The notes: generated from the letters alone by a model not told the origin. DNA of 64,000 nt from Meandrina meandrites (GCA_963693305.1 OY855903.1:28627955-28691954); one strand, 5' to 3'. Numbered from the stretch's first letter, positions 1 through 11,320 are shown. Translations and numbers: made by a program.

Positions 1-205
1 CTGGATGGGATGCTAGTCCATTGCAGGGTTACCCCCAGCAGAAAATTTGCCGGTACCCATTTATACACCTGGGTGGAGAGAGGCACTATGAGAGTAAAGT
101 ATCTTGCCCAAGAACACAACGCAGTGCCCCGGCCAGGGCTCAAACCCGGACCGTCCGATCCAGAGTCTAGCGCACTAACCATTAGGCCACCGCACCTCCC
201 TGCCA
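1..205 (-). mobile_element. tRNA-derived SINE (minus strand), left part cut by window edge
   Basis: Read on the minus strand, 200 down to about 130 is a tRNA-like head. It has an A-box-like TGGCCTAATGGTTAGTGCG and a B-box-like GGTCCGGGTTTGAGCCC, the split RNA polymerase III promoter. Beyond it lies a non-tRNA body (TTGGGCAAGATACTTTAC, then CTCTCCACCCAGGTGTATAA) typical of animal SINEs with a conserved central domain. It sits in the intron downstream of the coiled-coil exon of the minus-strand gene. The SINE superfamily is not assigned. Confidence 0.7.
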
Positions 206-240
206 CTGCAATATACACAGCATAATTTGTAAGATCTCAC

Positions 241-332
241 CTTTTTTTCTCTTCATCTCTGGCTTTGTTGGACTCTTGTAGATCTCTTCTTAGTTTCTCA
301 TTTTCTTCTTTTAACTGTTGTAATGACACAGA
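241..332 (-). CDS. ENTR1-like gene, coiled-coil exon (partial gene, continues left of window)
   Basis: Minus-strand exon encoding a heptad-like, charged helix (SLQQLKEENEKLRRDLQ, then ESNKARDEEKK). The donor is clear (AAAG followed by GTGAGA at 240-235). The upstream splice acceptor is weak (AAAAAG before TCTGTG), so the 332 boundary is tentative. In ENTR1/SDCCAG3 proteins the C-terminal half is a coiled coil with a similar KDENSKLRRKL stretch, known from the family. The exon reads in phase 0, compatible with the exon ending at 1724. Further exons must lie left of position 1. Confidence 0.45.
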
Positions 333-481
333 CTTTTTAATGGATAATTTTATTTAGTATATACACACTCAGTGATCTTGGCTATTCCAGCAATCTGATT
401 GGTTCGCTATCTCGGGCTAATGCCGCATTATTCACTCACTACCGAGTGGATAATGCATTATCCCATAAAACATAAAACAAA

Positions 482-990
482 ATGGCCGGCGTAAACTCGC
501 GTTTCGCTAGCATTTCAGAATCAAAAATAGTGAAAATAAACGACAACAGCGTGCCAGAAAAAACCAAGAAGGCAACGAACTTTGGCCTAAAAGTTTTTAA
601 AGATAAGTGAAGAAGTCATGTTTTGCAAACAAGTGTTTTTCAGTTTGTTTATCGAGATAATTACCGTGAATTCCACCTATCGCTAAGAATAAAATTTGTC
701 TCATTACAAGTATTTTTGTAGACTGGTTTGCCTGACAGAACGAATTTCTCACCGAAATCGAGGAAATGGAAAAAGAAGAATTGAAGTTTTATATGTCAGC
801 AAGAAAACAAGACAGGTCATATTACAACAAGACAACACTCACCTCGAGCCGCCAACACTCAATTCGAGCCGCCATTGACAGGCACCTTCGCAACGATACA
901 AACAACAAGCCTTTCTCGACAACTTCGAAAACTTTGATTGATCAGTTATCGATTTTCCAAGCAGACTTTCAATTAAAGTTGCTGATTTGA
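482..990 (+). pseudogene. Decayed Crypton-like / DUF3504 recombinase-type fragment
   Basis: Two coding-looking pieces on the plus strand inside the large intron 333-1723. The first, 482-610 (42 codons), begins MAGVNSRFASISESKI and ends in a stop just past a GATAAGTG site that looks like a mutated splice donor. The second, about 739-990, follows a plausible acceptor (TTGCCTGACAG) and contains EFLTEIEEMEKEEL, a KFYMSARKQDRSYY stretch and IRAAIDRHL. This order is typical of the N-terminal part of the Crypton-derived tyrosine-recombinase/ZMYM-like proteins abundant in cnidarian genomes (recognition from memory). The catalytic recombinase domain is absent, so this is a relic. Alternative: part of an unrelated domesticated gene. 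Confidence 0.5.
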
Positions 991-1203
991 ACTGTGTAAA
1001 AGGACCATTTTGACGAGGATTTTATCGAAGATTGTGTATTTGCCATGTTAAAAGAATCTGTAAATAGTTTTGTACTGTTTTGTACGTGTTTCACGCATGA
1101 ATTGAGACGTCAAATTGGACGTCAATAAAATTGCCTTTCATTGGTTTCCTTTCGAAAATGTCTAGATTGTCTGTTTTGAGATCACTTCGTGTGTACATAC
1201 TAA

Positions 1204-1314
1204 AACAATTATTCTTTTCAATCTCGGTGAATAGCGGCAGAATATTTACCTCGCCGCTACGCGGCTCGGTAAATATTCTGCCACTATTCACCTCGATTTC
1301 AAAGAATAATTGTT
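1204..1314. repeat. Near-perfect inverted repeat (hairpin, MITE-like)
   Basis: Left arm 1204-1250 and right arm 1268-1314 (47 nt each) are reverse complements with few mismatches. The loop itself contains GCCGC-TAC-GCGGC. It lies about 200 bp after the Crypton-like fragment and may be the end of the same element or a separate small MITE. Confidence 0.75.
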
Positions 1315-1723
1315 AAATATTGCCTTCCACTAATTTCAGGACAGTGTAGACAAAAAATCTGCGAAATACCTGCGACAGAACTCTTTTAATGTCTGGGAAG
1401 AAATTACCAAACCCATATCATAACTCATTTTAATCTTCCTTAATTTTTGTCCATCCATATGGTGATACCTTCTTTTGTATTTGCTGTAGTACTGTTATTG
1501 AATGCTCCTTCACTGTCTTAAGTGGTTAATTTTATATAATTTTCACTCAATAAAGTGGCCATTTTCTTATATCTGAATTTGGCTAAAATCCATGACACAG
1601 TTTACTTTAATTGCATGATTTGTCAAGAAAGTCATCTTTGTATGCAAATTGTTTATATTCAGTGGCTTTGTGTGTGACTGTAGAGGCAAAAATAAACCCT
1701 TGTGTGTGAGGATTTAGTCTCAC

Positions 1724-1933
1724 CTGATTCAATTCCTCGATGACCATGGCCTGAGTTTCAGAACTGTCCAGAGGAGCAACAAAGTAATTGATACTCCCCG
1801 ACAGAGATGACTGGTTAGAGACATTAAAAACATCTTCAGATGATTCACTTTCGCTCTCTGTCCCTGTACTGTCCGAATCATCCTGTCTTACCATCTTTCC
1901 ATCCAAACCACGAACTTCTTGACTTTCATCAGC
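1724..1933 (-). CDS. ENTR1-like gene, acidic/serine-rich exon
   Basis: Minus-strand exon of 210 nt (70 codons, phase 0 to phase 0) with acceptor AATCCAG at 1940-1934 and donor CAG/GTGAGA at 1724/1723. It encodes ADESQEVRGLDGKMVRQDD followed by a Ser/Glu-rich low-complexity stretch (TGTESESESSEDVF) and ends EELNQ. No domain is recognised here. It is linked to the neighbouring exons by compatible phase and clean splice sites, which is inference and not transcript evidence. Confidence 0.5.
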
Positions 1934-2451
1934 CTGGATTTTTATGAAAAAGAAAGCAAGGGGATTATAAACGCCAAGAACATTTGATTTTATGGTATCA
2001 TTTCTTTTATTTTTGGTTAATTTGCTACAGTGAAATCCCAATTTTGCAAACCCTTGATGTCTTAAACCTGGCAAACACTCAAACAATAAATTGCATCTAT
2101 TAGATTGGCTCAATTGATGTTTATGCCGGGCTTCATGTGGTCCAGCTGGGTTCCCTGTGAAGTCATATTTAGTTTTGCTCATGCATGGAGGTGGTTCCCT
2201 TTAGAACCATGAGGACCACCCAGTTAAAACCTCAGTTTTCTCAATTTCCTTGATCTTGTGTCAGTTTAGTCCAGTTTTTCATTGTTTTTCCAAACGTTTG
2301 GTAATGCTGTGACAGTACAGTTAGTTTTCTCGTGGCACTTTGTGAAAACAATTCAAGTTCAAACAGATTATTCTGTGTATGGTTTGTCACTGTTTGCAGC
2401 AACAGAAGAACACTGCAATCTGCCCCCTGAATATCTCGAAGTCCTGGTTAC

Positions 2452-2510
2452 AGGGTTTGTACAAATTTTTGTGTATAAATTTCAAGACTTTATACAAACC
2501 ATTATTTTCA
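2452..2510. repeat. Dispersed repeat fragment, inverted relative to 3640-3690
   Basis: ACAGGGTTTGTACAAA followed by a motif like CAAGACTTTATACAAACC. The reverse complement of 3640-3690 begins with the same TACAGGGTTTGTACAAA. Two copies in opposite orientation within one intron suggest an old dispersed repeat family. No coding capacity is seen; the open frame 2282-2554 has no recognisable similarity. Confidence 0.4.
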
Positions 2511-3599
2511 TTTTTCAAATTACATGGCCTGAGCTGAAAAGGTTTCTTAACTGATAAAAAAACAATGGGGAAATTTCAGCTTCCATTGTTTATTTAAGGT
2601 TACCATATACCTTTGGGGGTGTCTCATGTCTAAATGACATAACACAGTCAGACTAAATTGTAGATAGCTAAAACCCTAATTATATCACATTAAAGTTTAT
2701 TGAGCTGGCTTTCAATCTATAAAAACCATTTCGTAGTAGAATGAATTGTCAATCTTTTAGAACCTTGAAACATGAGCACCTAAGTCGCCCCTTTGAAGGC
2801 TATAAGTCAAAGCAAATTTAATATTTTGCTAATTTGATTTGTTCTTTGGTTTCCCTAGGTACCCCAGACGCTAAAAAAACGTGTTGACCTTTTGTCATAT
2901 CCAATTGTGCAATAAAAAGATACAAGACATTTTGCAAATAGGGCTAAAACACAGGGCAATGATCGCACAAAATTTGGTCCGATAGAAAAAGTATGCAAAA
3001 ATAAAAAATGCCGACTTGTTTTTGTTATTAACATGTTAAACTAGCTGCTTGCCCAATTTGGCACAGAAGGAGCAAATTCCTTTGGAGTTGTAGCTTTTTA
3101 AAGTGTCGCGTTCAAAGCAAAAAATTGATTTCAGAAAACAGTGCTTAAAAAAAGTAATTGTCGATCTGAATGTATACGGTAACCTTAATTCTTAACTTTC
3201 AGTAAGATAACCAAAACATAGTAGTATGCTTATTAATGGCATGACTAGCAGATAATTTGGTCCTCCAAATCAACAATGTTAAGCATTACACTTTTAAAAC
3301 AGAGTCTTTGGTTTCTTCTGTTATATGTAAGTGTACTAACTATATAATACTGCACGACTCAAGTTTCTTGTCTATTTCCTCTTCTATTGACTTCAACTCT
3401 CCTTCTTTCTGCTTAGCACTCCGCCTTGTGGCATTTGACTTAGAAATGAGAGTAACTTTTCCAGTTGACTTGCAAAATTAAAAATTCTCTGATTATGATT
3501 CTAAAGCGTTTTGGCCAAGCTATTTTAAGTGAAATTCACCTACCTAACAGAGATTTCACCCAGCAATTCTTCCCATTTTTCAAGAGTTATCTAGTTAAT

Positions 3600-3690
3600 C
3601 TTCTATACTTTTCCAGGTGTGGAAAATTAGTTCACAAATTTCCAGACTTTTTCAAGAATTCAAGACTTTGTACAAACCCTGTAGTAATTT
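3600..3690. repeat. Dispersed repeat fragment (second copy, opposite orientation)
   Basis: Contains TCAAGACTTTGTACAAACCC near 3660-3679 and runs of 'ttccag..tttttcaag' type. It is the reverse-complement relative of 2452-2510. Confidence 0.4.
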
Positions 3691-3814
3691 TTGAAACCTC
3701 CCTTGGAGTTTTGAGAAATGAAGGTTGACAAATCTGGCTAATTTGCACTGTTTTTACAAAAAGTTGTTTTATATTTAATTTCCATTGATGTTTACAACCA
3801 AAAGATTTACTTAC

Positions 3815-3871
3815 ATTTATTGTCGAATTTTCCTGATCAGTCTTTACTTCGTGGACTTCGTCATCAATGAT
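3815..3871 (-). CDS. ENTR1-like gene, short acidic exon
   Basis: A 57-nt minus-strand exon (19 codons, phase 0 both ends) between a good acceptor (TTTTTTTGTAG, ending at 3872) and donor GTAAGT (3814-3809). It encodes IIDDEVHEVKTDQENSTIN. Too short for homology, but the splice sites are strong and the phase fits the exons on both sides. Confidence 0.45.
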
Positions 3872-4279
3872 CTACAAAAAAATTGGTGGCATTTAATTAA
3901 GAAATAAAAACTGCATCTGAGGGCATTGTTGAGTTATATAAGAATGCAGGGATTTTTAAGAATGAGAGAAGTGCATAGAGAAGCACGAGGCCAGCCAAGT
4001 GGTTGTCACACTTCTCAAGTGTTCTTAAAAATTCCAAAGTGCTTAATATAACTGAACAATGCATGATGAAGTCCCTGGAGAGTGCCCTGTTTTGTAAATA
4101 AAGTATTTTTTGAAGTTTGAGAAAGCCGCACTAAATGTGATCTGAAATGTTGTAGAAACCAATGTTTCACACTTTTAAAATGCTTTTCAGATATGCTAAT
4201 AAGTTAAAAATGAGCATTCTCAAGTGCAACAGATGACTTTGGTAGCAAAATCTTTCTTTCTTCTTGCCAACAGTTTTGG

Positions 4280-4320
4280 CCACCATATTGGTGTACCAAA
4301 GTGGAACACCAATATGGCGG
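4280..4320. repeat. Short inverted repeat
   Basis: CCACCATATTGGTGT and ACACCAATATGGCGG form 15-nt arms around an 11-nt spacer within an intron. It may be a small MITE remnant; no target duplication could be defined. Confidence 0.5.
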
Positions 4321-4404
4321 ACCCATAAAAAGCTCCATAATATTTCGAATTTTATTTTCCCAATAACTTCCCTGCAATGATTACTGCCAATTTAAAATTT
4401 GGGG

Positions 4405-4573
4405 AATATGTTGTGGTTTAAATTTTACCTTGGTTTAAAATTTTTCAAACCAGTTTGATTTTTATTTTCCTTTGTTTCAGATTATGACAATCAATACAAG
4501 ACAATAAAAACTAAAAATTAAACTGGTTTGAAAAATTTTGAACCAAATATAAAATTAAACCACAACAAATATA
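4405..4573. mobile_element. Palindromic MITE of about 170 bp
   Basis: Left arm ATGTTGTGGTTTAAATTTTA plus TTTTTCAAACCAGTTTGAT is mirrored by the right arm AAACTGGTTTGAAAAATTT plus TTAAACCACAACAAAT. Arms of about 60 nt surround a short centre near 4465-4510. It is AT-rich with no coding capacity, as in non-autonomous foldback elements. Confidence 0.65.
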
Positions 4574-4922
4574 TTCCTTTCCACCTACTTCGCAATCTCT
4601 GAGTTTGTTGACATTTTTGATGCAATCAAAACGGTCTTATGGTCTTGGTGAAAATGCTCTATTGAATATAATTTGTAGGTTACCTTTTCAGTAAATTGCT
4701 CAGTCAGGCCAAAAAATGAAAACACTGATTTTGTGAACTTTGTCAGATTACTCTTTTGTTCTAATGACCATTTTAGTTTTGAGCCAGAGTAAACACATGG
4801 ATGGACAGACCAGCCCAAAAATTATATGGAAAAAGAGGTAGCTGTGGTACTGAGAGTTAAATAATCATTAGACAGGGCGCAGTGAGTTAAGTTTTAGGAG
4901 TTAATGCCGATTGGTCAAATAC

Positions 4923-5004
4923 CTGTAGAACACGCTTGTTTCTTGAGGCCAGGTCATCTGACACAAATCTTTTGTAAGAAAACGGATTGAGATCTCCTTT
5001 TCTG

Positions 5005-5037
<33 letters not shown>

Positions 5038-5044
5038 ACAACAA
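4923..5044 (-). CDS. ENTR1-like gene, second NPFS-motif exon
   Basis: Minus-strand exon of 122 nt. The acceptor TTTTAG (ending 5045) leaves two bases that complete the phase-1 codon of the previous exon; the donor is CAG/GTATTT (4923/4922). Just after the acceptor it encodes a run of six Asp and five Gly, then RKGDLNPFSYKRFVSDDLAS and ends KRVLQ. NPFSYKRFV is a second version of the NPFSFKKFV motif of the first exon. ENTR1 proteins carry an NPFSFKEF motif near the N terminus (from memory). The Asp/Gly run is made of GAT and GGT/GGC triplets and is probably length-variable. Confidence 0.55.
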
Positions 5045-5194
5045 CTAAAACACAATTGCAATAATAGTAATGAATAGTTGTATCTTGTGATGTAACATGT
5101 AGGAGTTGGCCAGGAAACACATTCAAGCAAGCTGGCAACAGTCAACTACTAATGGGTGTTTTCTTCAATTTAATCTAACAATCTATTTAATACA

Positions 5195-5275
5195 CCTTAT
5201 TTGATGGTTTAACATATAATACGAGCAATGAGCAAAATATCCGCTCGTATTAATATGTTAAACCATCGAATAAGG
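5195..5275. mobile_element. Small hairpin MITE
   Basis: Left arm 5195-5226 (CCTTATTTGATGGTTTAACA and so on, ending ATACGAGC) is the near reverse complement of right arm 5243-5275 (GCTCGTATT to CGAATAAGG). The 16-nt loop and intronic location suggest a foldback element. Confidence 0.7.
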
Positions 5276-5666
5276 GATTTCTTATTCCACTTAAATTAAA
5301 GTTTGGTTCAGCCATTTTGTCGGTTCGCTTTCAGTCCGTATTTTTGCCCTGTTCTACAGTGTAATAACGTGGCATATTTTGCGCATTCTTTTGCCCTAAA
5401 ATGGTAAAATGGCGCAATAGTGGAATAATAAATTAATATATTATCCCCTGTCTCTAAAATCAAGTAAGTCTTCTCTCTATTATGCTCCTGTAACTTGGTC
5501 TGAAAAAGAAATAAGCCCCACAGGCTTAACAGAGCTTTTAAGGTAATTCCTAAATTTAGTGACTTTGAAGAATCATATGATGAAGCATATATATCGGAGA
5601 TTTGTTGTATACCTTGAACCTATTTTGTCAACTGGTTTCCACAGACAAGAAAAAATGATTTATAAA

Positions 5667-5752
5667 GGAGGCACCATGGCCTAGTGGCTAGGGCACTGGA
5701 CTTGTAATCTGGAGGTTGAAATCCTCCTCCCTGCCACTAGATCCACGCCTCC
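5667..5752 (+). mobile_element. tRNA-derived SINE head / tRNA-Thr-like pseudogene
   Basis: Starts GGAGGCACCATGGCCTAGTG. A D-arm-like A box, an anticodon-stem-like region with loop CTTGTAA (anticodon TGT, Thr-like) and a perfect 5-bp T-arm stem GGAGG/CCTCC around TTGAAAT (5711-5727) can be seen. The 3' acceptor strand is displaced (GCCTCC only at 5747-5752), so it does not fold as a normal tRNA. Most likely a SINE head in an intron. Confidence 0.6.
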
Positions 5753-6149
5753 TGCCAGCTGGCATTTTTAACAATTAAGTTTCTACGTCATTTACAATAT
5801 TTTATTGATTTGGTGCAAGTAAATGTATGTTTTTGTTTTCAACTCTGGTTGAGTTTTCAATAGATGAAACTTTTGTGAGCTATTAAGATGTGATATGCAG
5901 TGATCAAAATCATATTTCTGCGGTTTTACGCCTTCCAAGCACAACAGTCTAAACAGGGATCGCCTTGATTTTTGCATGAACATGAAAACATTTTGGTTAT
6001 TGTTCGTAACATGTGAAAAGGCTAAATGTTTTTACCCGATTCAGTTTTGCAAAGGGGTATAGGGGACCCTCAATAAAGTCGTGTTCATAGGTAAGTCCCC
6101 TTAGAGGATTTTTAATTAATACATTAGATTTAAGGCTACCATAAATGAT

Positions 6150-6515
6150 CGATTAAGTGCCGCTACTCAAATTTATAAGTGCCGCACCTTTCCCAAAAAT
6201 AATTCAATAAGCGCTGCTCTCGAATACGGTAAGTGCCGCGATGCTAATTTGGGTATTTTTAAAATAAACTCCGTGCCTCTGTAACGGTGCTTGATATAAA
6301 GAGATATCAAAAGCACATGCTTCAAAAATAAGACCATGACCAGAGACGGAGGAACTGTGTTCATGTTACCTCTTGTATTTCATTCGAAATAATTTTATAT
6401 TAAATTGTGTATACCTAGTACATGCCTCACTTAATTCTCTCTACATTCCCACCAATGTTTTAACAGTAGTTGAAATAAGTGCTGCTCTTGAATAAGCGCC
6501 CCACTTTTAATGGGG
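6150..6515. repeat. Degenerate repeats with AAGTGCCGC motif
   Basis: The motif AAGTGCCGC or a close form recurs at about 6155, 6177, 6211 (AAGCGCTGC), 6231 and 6477 (AAGTGCTGC), with AATAAGCGCCCC at 6491. It looks like an old dispersed repeat in the first intron of the minus-strand gene. No gene is seen. Confidence 0.4.
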
Positions 6516-6616
6516 AATTAATTAAAAAAGTGCAATGGCACTTAATTAAGACATCATTTCCAGTAGTACATCATTTTGAAAGATATAGGTAATATGAGTA
6601 CAAAAGGTTGAGTTTA

Positions 6617-7023
6617 GGGCCTCTTCATATGATTGTGGTAACCGGGCTGGCTCGGTTAGTGGGATAAATTTTGTTGTCTGTTCATATGGGAAATTTCAGC
6701 CCGTTGACAGGAACGAAATTCAAGAAAAAAACCCTTAATGGCACCACATAAACTTGTATGATTCGTAACTATCATAGCTTTACCGACTCTTGTAACTTTA
6801 CTAATAAAACTAATTCAAATACTTTTAAAGTGGAAATGCATAGAAGGAAAAATTATGTCATTTTGGGGAGTTTGGCTACCCTGTTGGCTAATTAGTCAAA
6901 AAAGTTTTGTCCCAGTAACTGGGCTGAAGTGTTCATAAGTGTTCATACCAAGATCTTGGTTGTAGACACCCAGATCTCTGAAACCGGGCCAGCCCAGTCA
7001 ACTAGGCTCATATGACGAGGCCC
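6617..7023. mobile_element. Harbinger-like MITE with TTA target duplication
   Basis: Terminal inverted repeats: the left end reads GGGCCTCTTCATATGA, and the right end on the other strand reads GGGCCTCGTCATATGA (15 of 16 match). A subterminal region (ACCGGGCTGGCTCGG versus GACTGGGCTGGCCCGG) extends the symmetry. Both ends are flanked by TTA (6614-6616 and 7024-7026). A three-base TTA duplication with GGGCC-type ends is characteristic of PIF/Harbinger elements. About 407 bp, non-coding, so non-autonomous. Confidence 0.7.
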
Positions 7024-7261
7024 TTAGTTATGTCACACAATGAGATGAGAGATTTGACAAACAGACTAAGGCCTCTCCATTTGCTATGTTCAATTGGAAT
7101 TGTTCACTTTCTAAAAATGATATCAAACGAAAAATTGCAACAGTTTGAAGGACTGATTTGAATAAAAGACCGTAACTTTGTATGAGGCAAGAAGAAAAAA
7201 GCTACAAACTGTTAAATAACTTTCTTATGTGTGAAGATATTGAAAGTACGTGAATTCCTAC

Positions 7262-7451
7262 CTTCTTTGTTTACTTCGGGAAATGGCGCTTCATCTTTGA
7301 AATTAACCTTATCATGCGCATTGAGAGCAGAAACCTGAGAGTTCTGTTTGCGTTGAGTCTTCTTAGTCTTTGGAATTTTCGTTTCTTCTTTCGATTTCAC
7401 GAACTTTTTAAAAGAAAAAGGATTCTCCTTGGAGCCCCCCGCTTCCGCCAT
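7262..7451 (-). CDS. ENTR1-like gene, first coding exon
   Basis: Minus-strand first exon of a gene resembling ENTR1 (SDCCAG3), an endosome-associated adaptor implicated in membrane trafficking. From the Met at 7451 it reads MAEAGGSKENPFSFKKFVKS, then a Lys/Gln-rich basic stretch, and ends at donor AAG/GTAGGA (7262/7261) in phase 1. Two in-frame upstream Met codons (7463 and 7499) are possible starts; I chose 7451 because the motif sits close behind it. The NPFSFK(E/K)F motif, the second copy in the next exon and the downstream coiled coil are the reasons for the name. Without a transcript the model is provisional. Confidence 0.5.
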
Positions 7452-7566
7452 ATTTGTTTTCATTGAGGTATCCTCTGGCGTTATTTTGCGTGGGCTCATA
7501 TAACGGGTGCGCCGTTTCTGAGTTAGTTGTCAAAACGTTACCTCTTACCTTCACCCGGTTTTTGAA

Positions 7567-7616
7567 AGGGTGGATAACGCTATCCGCCTGATAAATCACT
7601 ATCCAGTAGATAAGTG
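7567..7616. repeat. Palindromic GGTGGATAACGCTATCC repeat
   Basis: GGTGGATAACGCTATCCGCC followed by GATAAATCACTATCCAGTAGATAAGTG: nested inverted copies of GGATA/TATCC. I recognise this as a dispersed repeat type common in cnidarian DNA (from memory). It lies just upstream of the first exon of the minus-strand gene. Confidence 0.45.
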
Positions 7617-8327
<711 letters not shown>

Positions 8328-8355
8328 GCTGCCAGCTTAGTTACAAAACAAAAAC

Positions 8356-8371
8356 GGCTCTTTTAGGAGCC
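8356..8371 (+). terminator. Histone 3' stem-loop (H2A fragment)
   Basis: GGCTCT-TTTA-GGAGCC, 29 nt after the H2A stop; type II (U-G pair next to the loop). Confidence 0.95.
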
Positions 8372-9258
8372 ACCAAATCTCACAAAAGTCATGATCCATA
8401 ACGAAGTGAAGTTACATTTAGTCTAAAACCTGGAGCCCTTTAACCCCCCAATACCTTTGCAATGCAAAACACAACACCTATTTCGAGATTTGATAACAGC
8501 AAAGCAGAGTGTAAATCATTCGGCAAACACACGCATTCGTTTATACCAAAACGTAACATATATCCACATCCGGTCGTATTTGGTTAGAGGCGCGTTTGAA
8601 ACATTTAATTGCGATTTCGCCTGATCCCGGCTTATAATGAATGATAGAAAGTTTACTGATCAGATTTCTGAGCTGTCCCACTCGAAAAAATAAAATAAGA
8701 CAGAGAGACAACAGTACTGTGCGAAATGACGTATGAGAAGTTTGTTATTCTGTCTATTGTATCTCGTTTACAGACAACTTTAATAACCAAATTTGTAAAC
8801 AAAAAAGTTGTTCGAAAACAGGTGGGAGAATGTTAATTAAATACGGCTTTATTATATAAACTCTTCGCCCTAAGTGTTAGTATTCCCGTGCTAAATAAAA
8901 TGTTGTTGATAAACACGAACATAGCCGCACATTTTTGTCGCCTACTGACAACTTGTTAGGTTAATTTTGAATTCACAAAAAGTTTGTTCGAGACTGTACG
9001 TTAAATGCGGGTTTGTAATATCAACCGTATTCGCCCTAACAGTTTGTTTTCCAGCGTTTCTAAAATGTGGTTCATACACACACAACAAACGTAGCCGAAC
9101 ATTCTTAGAAAGCTTCGATCGGAAACATGCATGCAAGAGATTATTTCTCTTAAAGTCTTCATTATTACTCCACTTATTTAATGTGGCTTACAATAGTGTT
9201 TGTTGTTATGAAAGTATCTATTCGTTTATTGTTGGTCGCAACTTTCGTAAGAGTTGGT
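8372..9258. other. H2A-H4 spacer (left-edge copy)
   Basis: AT-rich spacer between convergent H2A and H4 3' ends. It contains the H2A downstream element, an orphan TATATAAA at 8853-8860, and a diverged direct duplication of about 174 bp (8773-8945 versus 8947-9110; shared GACAACTT, TTCGCCCTAA and AGCCG(C/A)ACATT). The same spacer recurs after every H2A. No gene is seen. Confidence 0.7.
9234..9246 (-). promoter_or_regulatory. H4 histone downstream element
   Basis: On the minus strand GAAAGTTGCGACC, starting 13 nt beyond the stem-loop. It aligns with the H3 and H1 downstream elements (AAAAGTCAATGACC, AAAAGCAATGACC). Probable U7 snRNA pairing site; recurs in all H4 copies. Confidence 0.6.
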
Positions 9259-9274
9259 GGCTCCTAAAGGAGCC
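9259..9274 (-). terminator. Histone 3' stem-loop (H4, unit 1)
   Basis: Minus strand GGCTCC-TTTA-GGAGCC with flanks AAAC and ACCA, 32 nt after the stop. Type I, perfect 6-bp stem and 4-nt loop. Binding site for SLBP; replaces the poly(A) tail in replication-dependent histone mRNA. Confidence 0.97.
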
Positions 9275-9305
9275 GTTTGTTGTGTGTTTGCAGTCGCAAA
9301 CTTCT

Positions 9306-10559
<1,254 letters not shown>

Positions 10560-10591
10560 GCAAGGACAAGTCTCACTCTACAATCAAAAAC

Positions 10592-10607
10592 GGCTCCTTT
10601 AGGAGCC
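10592..10607 (+). terminator. Histone 3' stem-loop (H3, unit 1)
   Basis: GGCTCC-TTTA-GGAGCC, type I, 33 nt after the H3 stop, with flanks AAAAAC and ACCA. Confidence 0.97.
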
Positions 10608-11157
10608 ACCACTCGAAGAAAAAGTCAATGACCAATAAATGATACTCTTATCTTATTCCACTTTGCCGTTTGCGACTAAAACGTGTCTCCAGTACAAGAA
10701 GTGAAAAAAAAAAATCATACATACTAATACAAACAAACAAATCACCCATACTAATACAAAAATCGTGTGTCGAGTACAATAAGTAAAACGATATCATAAA
10801 AAGTGATACAAGCAAACACTTCGACATAAAAGCCTGCAAACATCAACATACAGATATAAGAGCATACGCAAACAAATATACAAAGTTAAAACGTACCAAC
10901 TTACAAACATACAAGCAGATAAACAGACGAAAAAAGCAAAATGATCATCGATGAAATGAGAATCCTGAAGCGTTTTACAGACGTTAAAACTCCTCGATCG
11001 TCTATACATATCGGCCTATTTATCACCCGCTTAATCGTTTTATTCATAAAAAGAGTGTATCATTCACTTCTTGACAAGGTATTTTTAAGTATTTCAGTGT
11101 ATAAGAAGCTAAAAACAGTCGAAACTAGCAATTAATTCGCAAACGTTTCGATCGAAC
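10608..11157. other. H3-H1 spacer (unit 1)
   Basis: A-rich spacer with the H3 downstream element, AATAAA, a variable A homopolymer (11 A here), CAAACAAACAAA-type repeats and many AACATAC words. No recognisable gene; small open frames recur in all units only because the units are near-identical. Confidence 0.6.
10617..10636 (+). promoter_or_regulatory. H3 histone downstream element
   Basis: AAGAAAAAGTCAATGACCAA beginning about 10 nt past the stem-loop. It shares AAAAG(T)CAATGACCAAT with the H1 gene. Inferred U7 snRNA pairing site. Confidence 0.65.
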
Positions 11158-11166
11158 AAACACAGA
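11158..11166 (+). promoter_or_regulatory. H1 box (AAACACAGA)
   Basis: AAACACAGA 155 bp upstream of the H1 start codon matches the H1-specific AAACACA promoter element known from animal linker histone genes. No clear TATA box lies between it and the start. Present at the same offset in all units. Confidence 0.65.
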
Positions 11167-11320
11167 ACAACGTGCGTTACCAGCTTTTGCGCCGTGATTG
11201 TTTTCTCTGCGGTCCGCTTTTGCAAGTGAAAACTTACAACGCTAACGATGTGCCGTGAATTTCTCGACACAGTCAGATACAATTCACGTTGATCGCAAGA
11301 CAATCATAGAGATTAAGAGA

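Noticed and set aside
4985..5040. Asp/Gly tract as a mere microsatellite
   Set aside because: It is a triplet repeat, but splice sites and phase place it inside an exon, so it is annotated as coding with that caveat.
5667..5752. Functional tRNA-Thr (TGT)
   Set aside because: The T arm is followed by extra bases and the acceptor strands are not in register; it fits a SINE head.
10941..11135. 64-codon frame in the H3-H1 spacer (starts MIIDEMRILKRF)
   Set aside because: Short, no recognisable domain, preserved across units by homogenisation. Not supported as a gene without comparison to another species.
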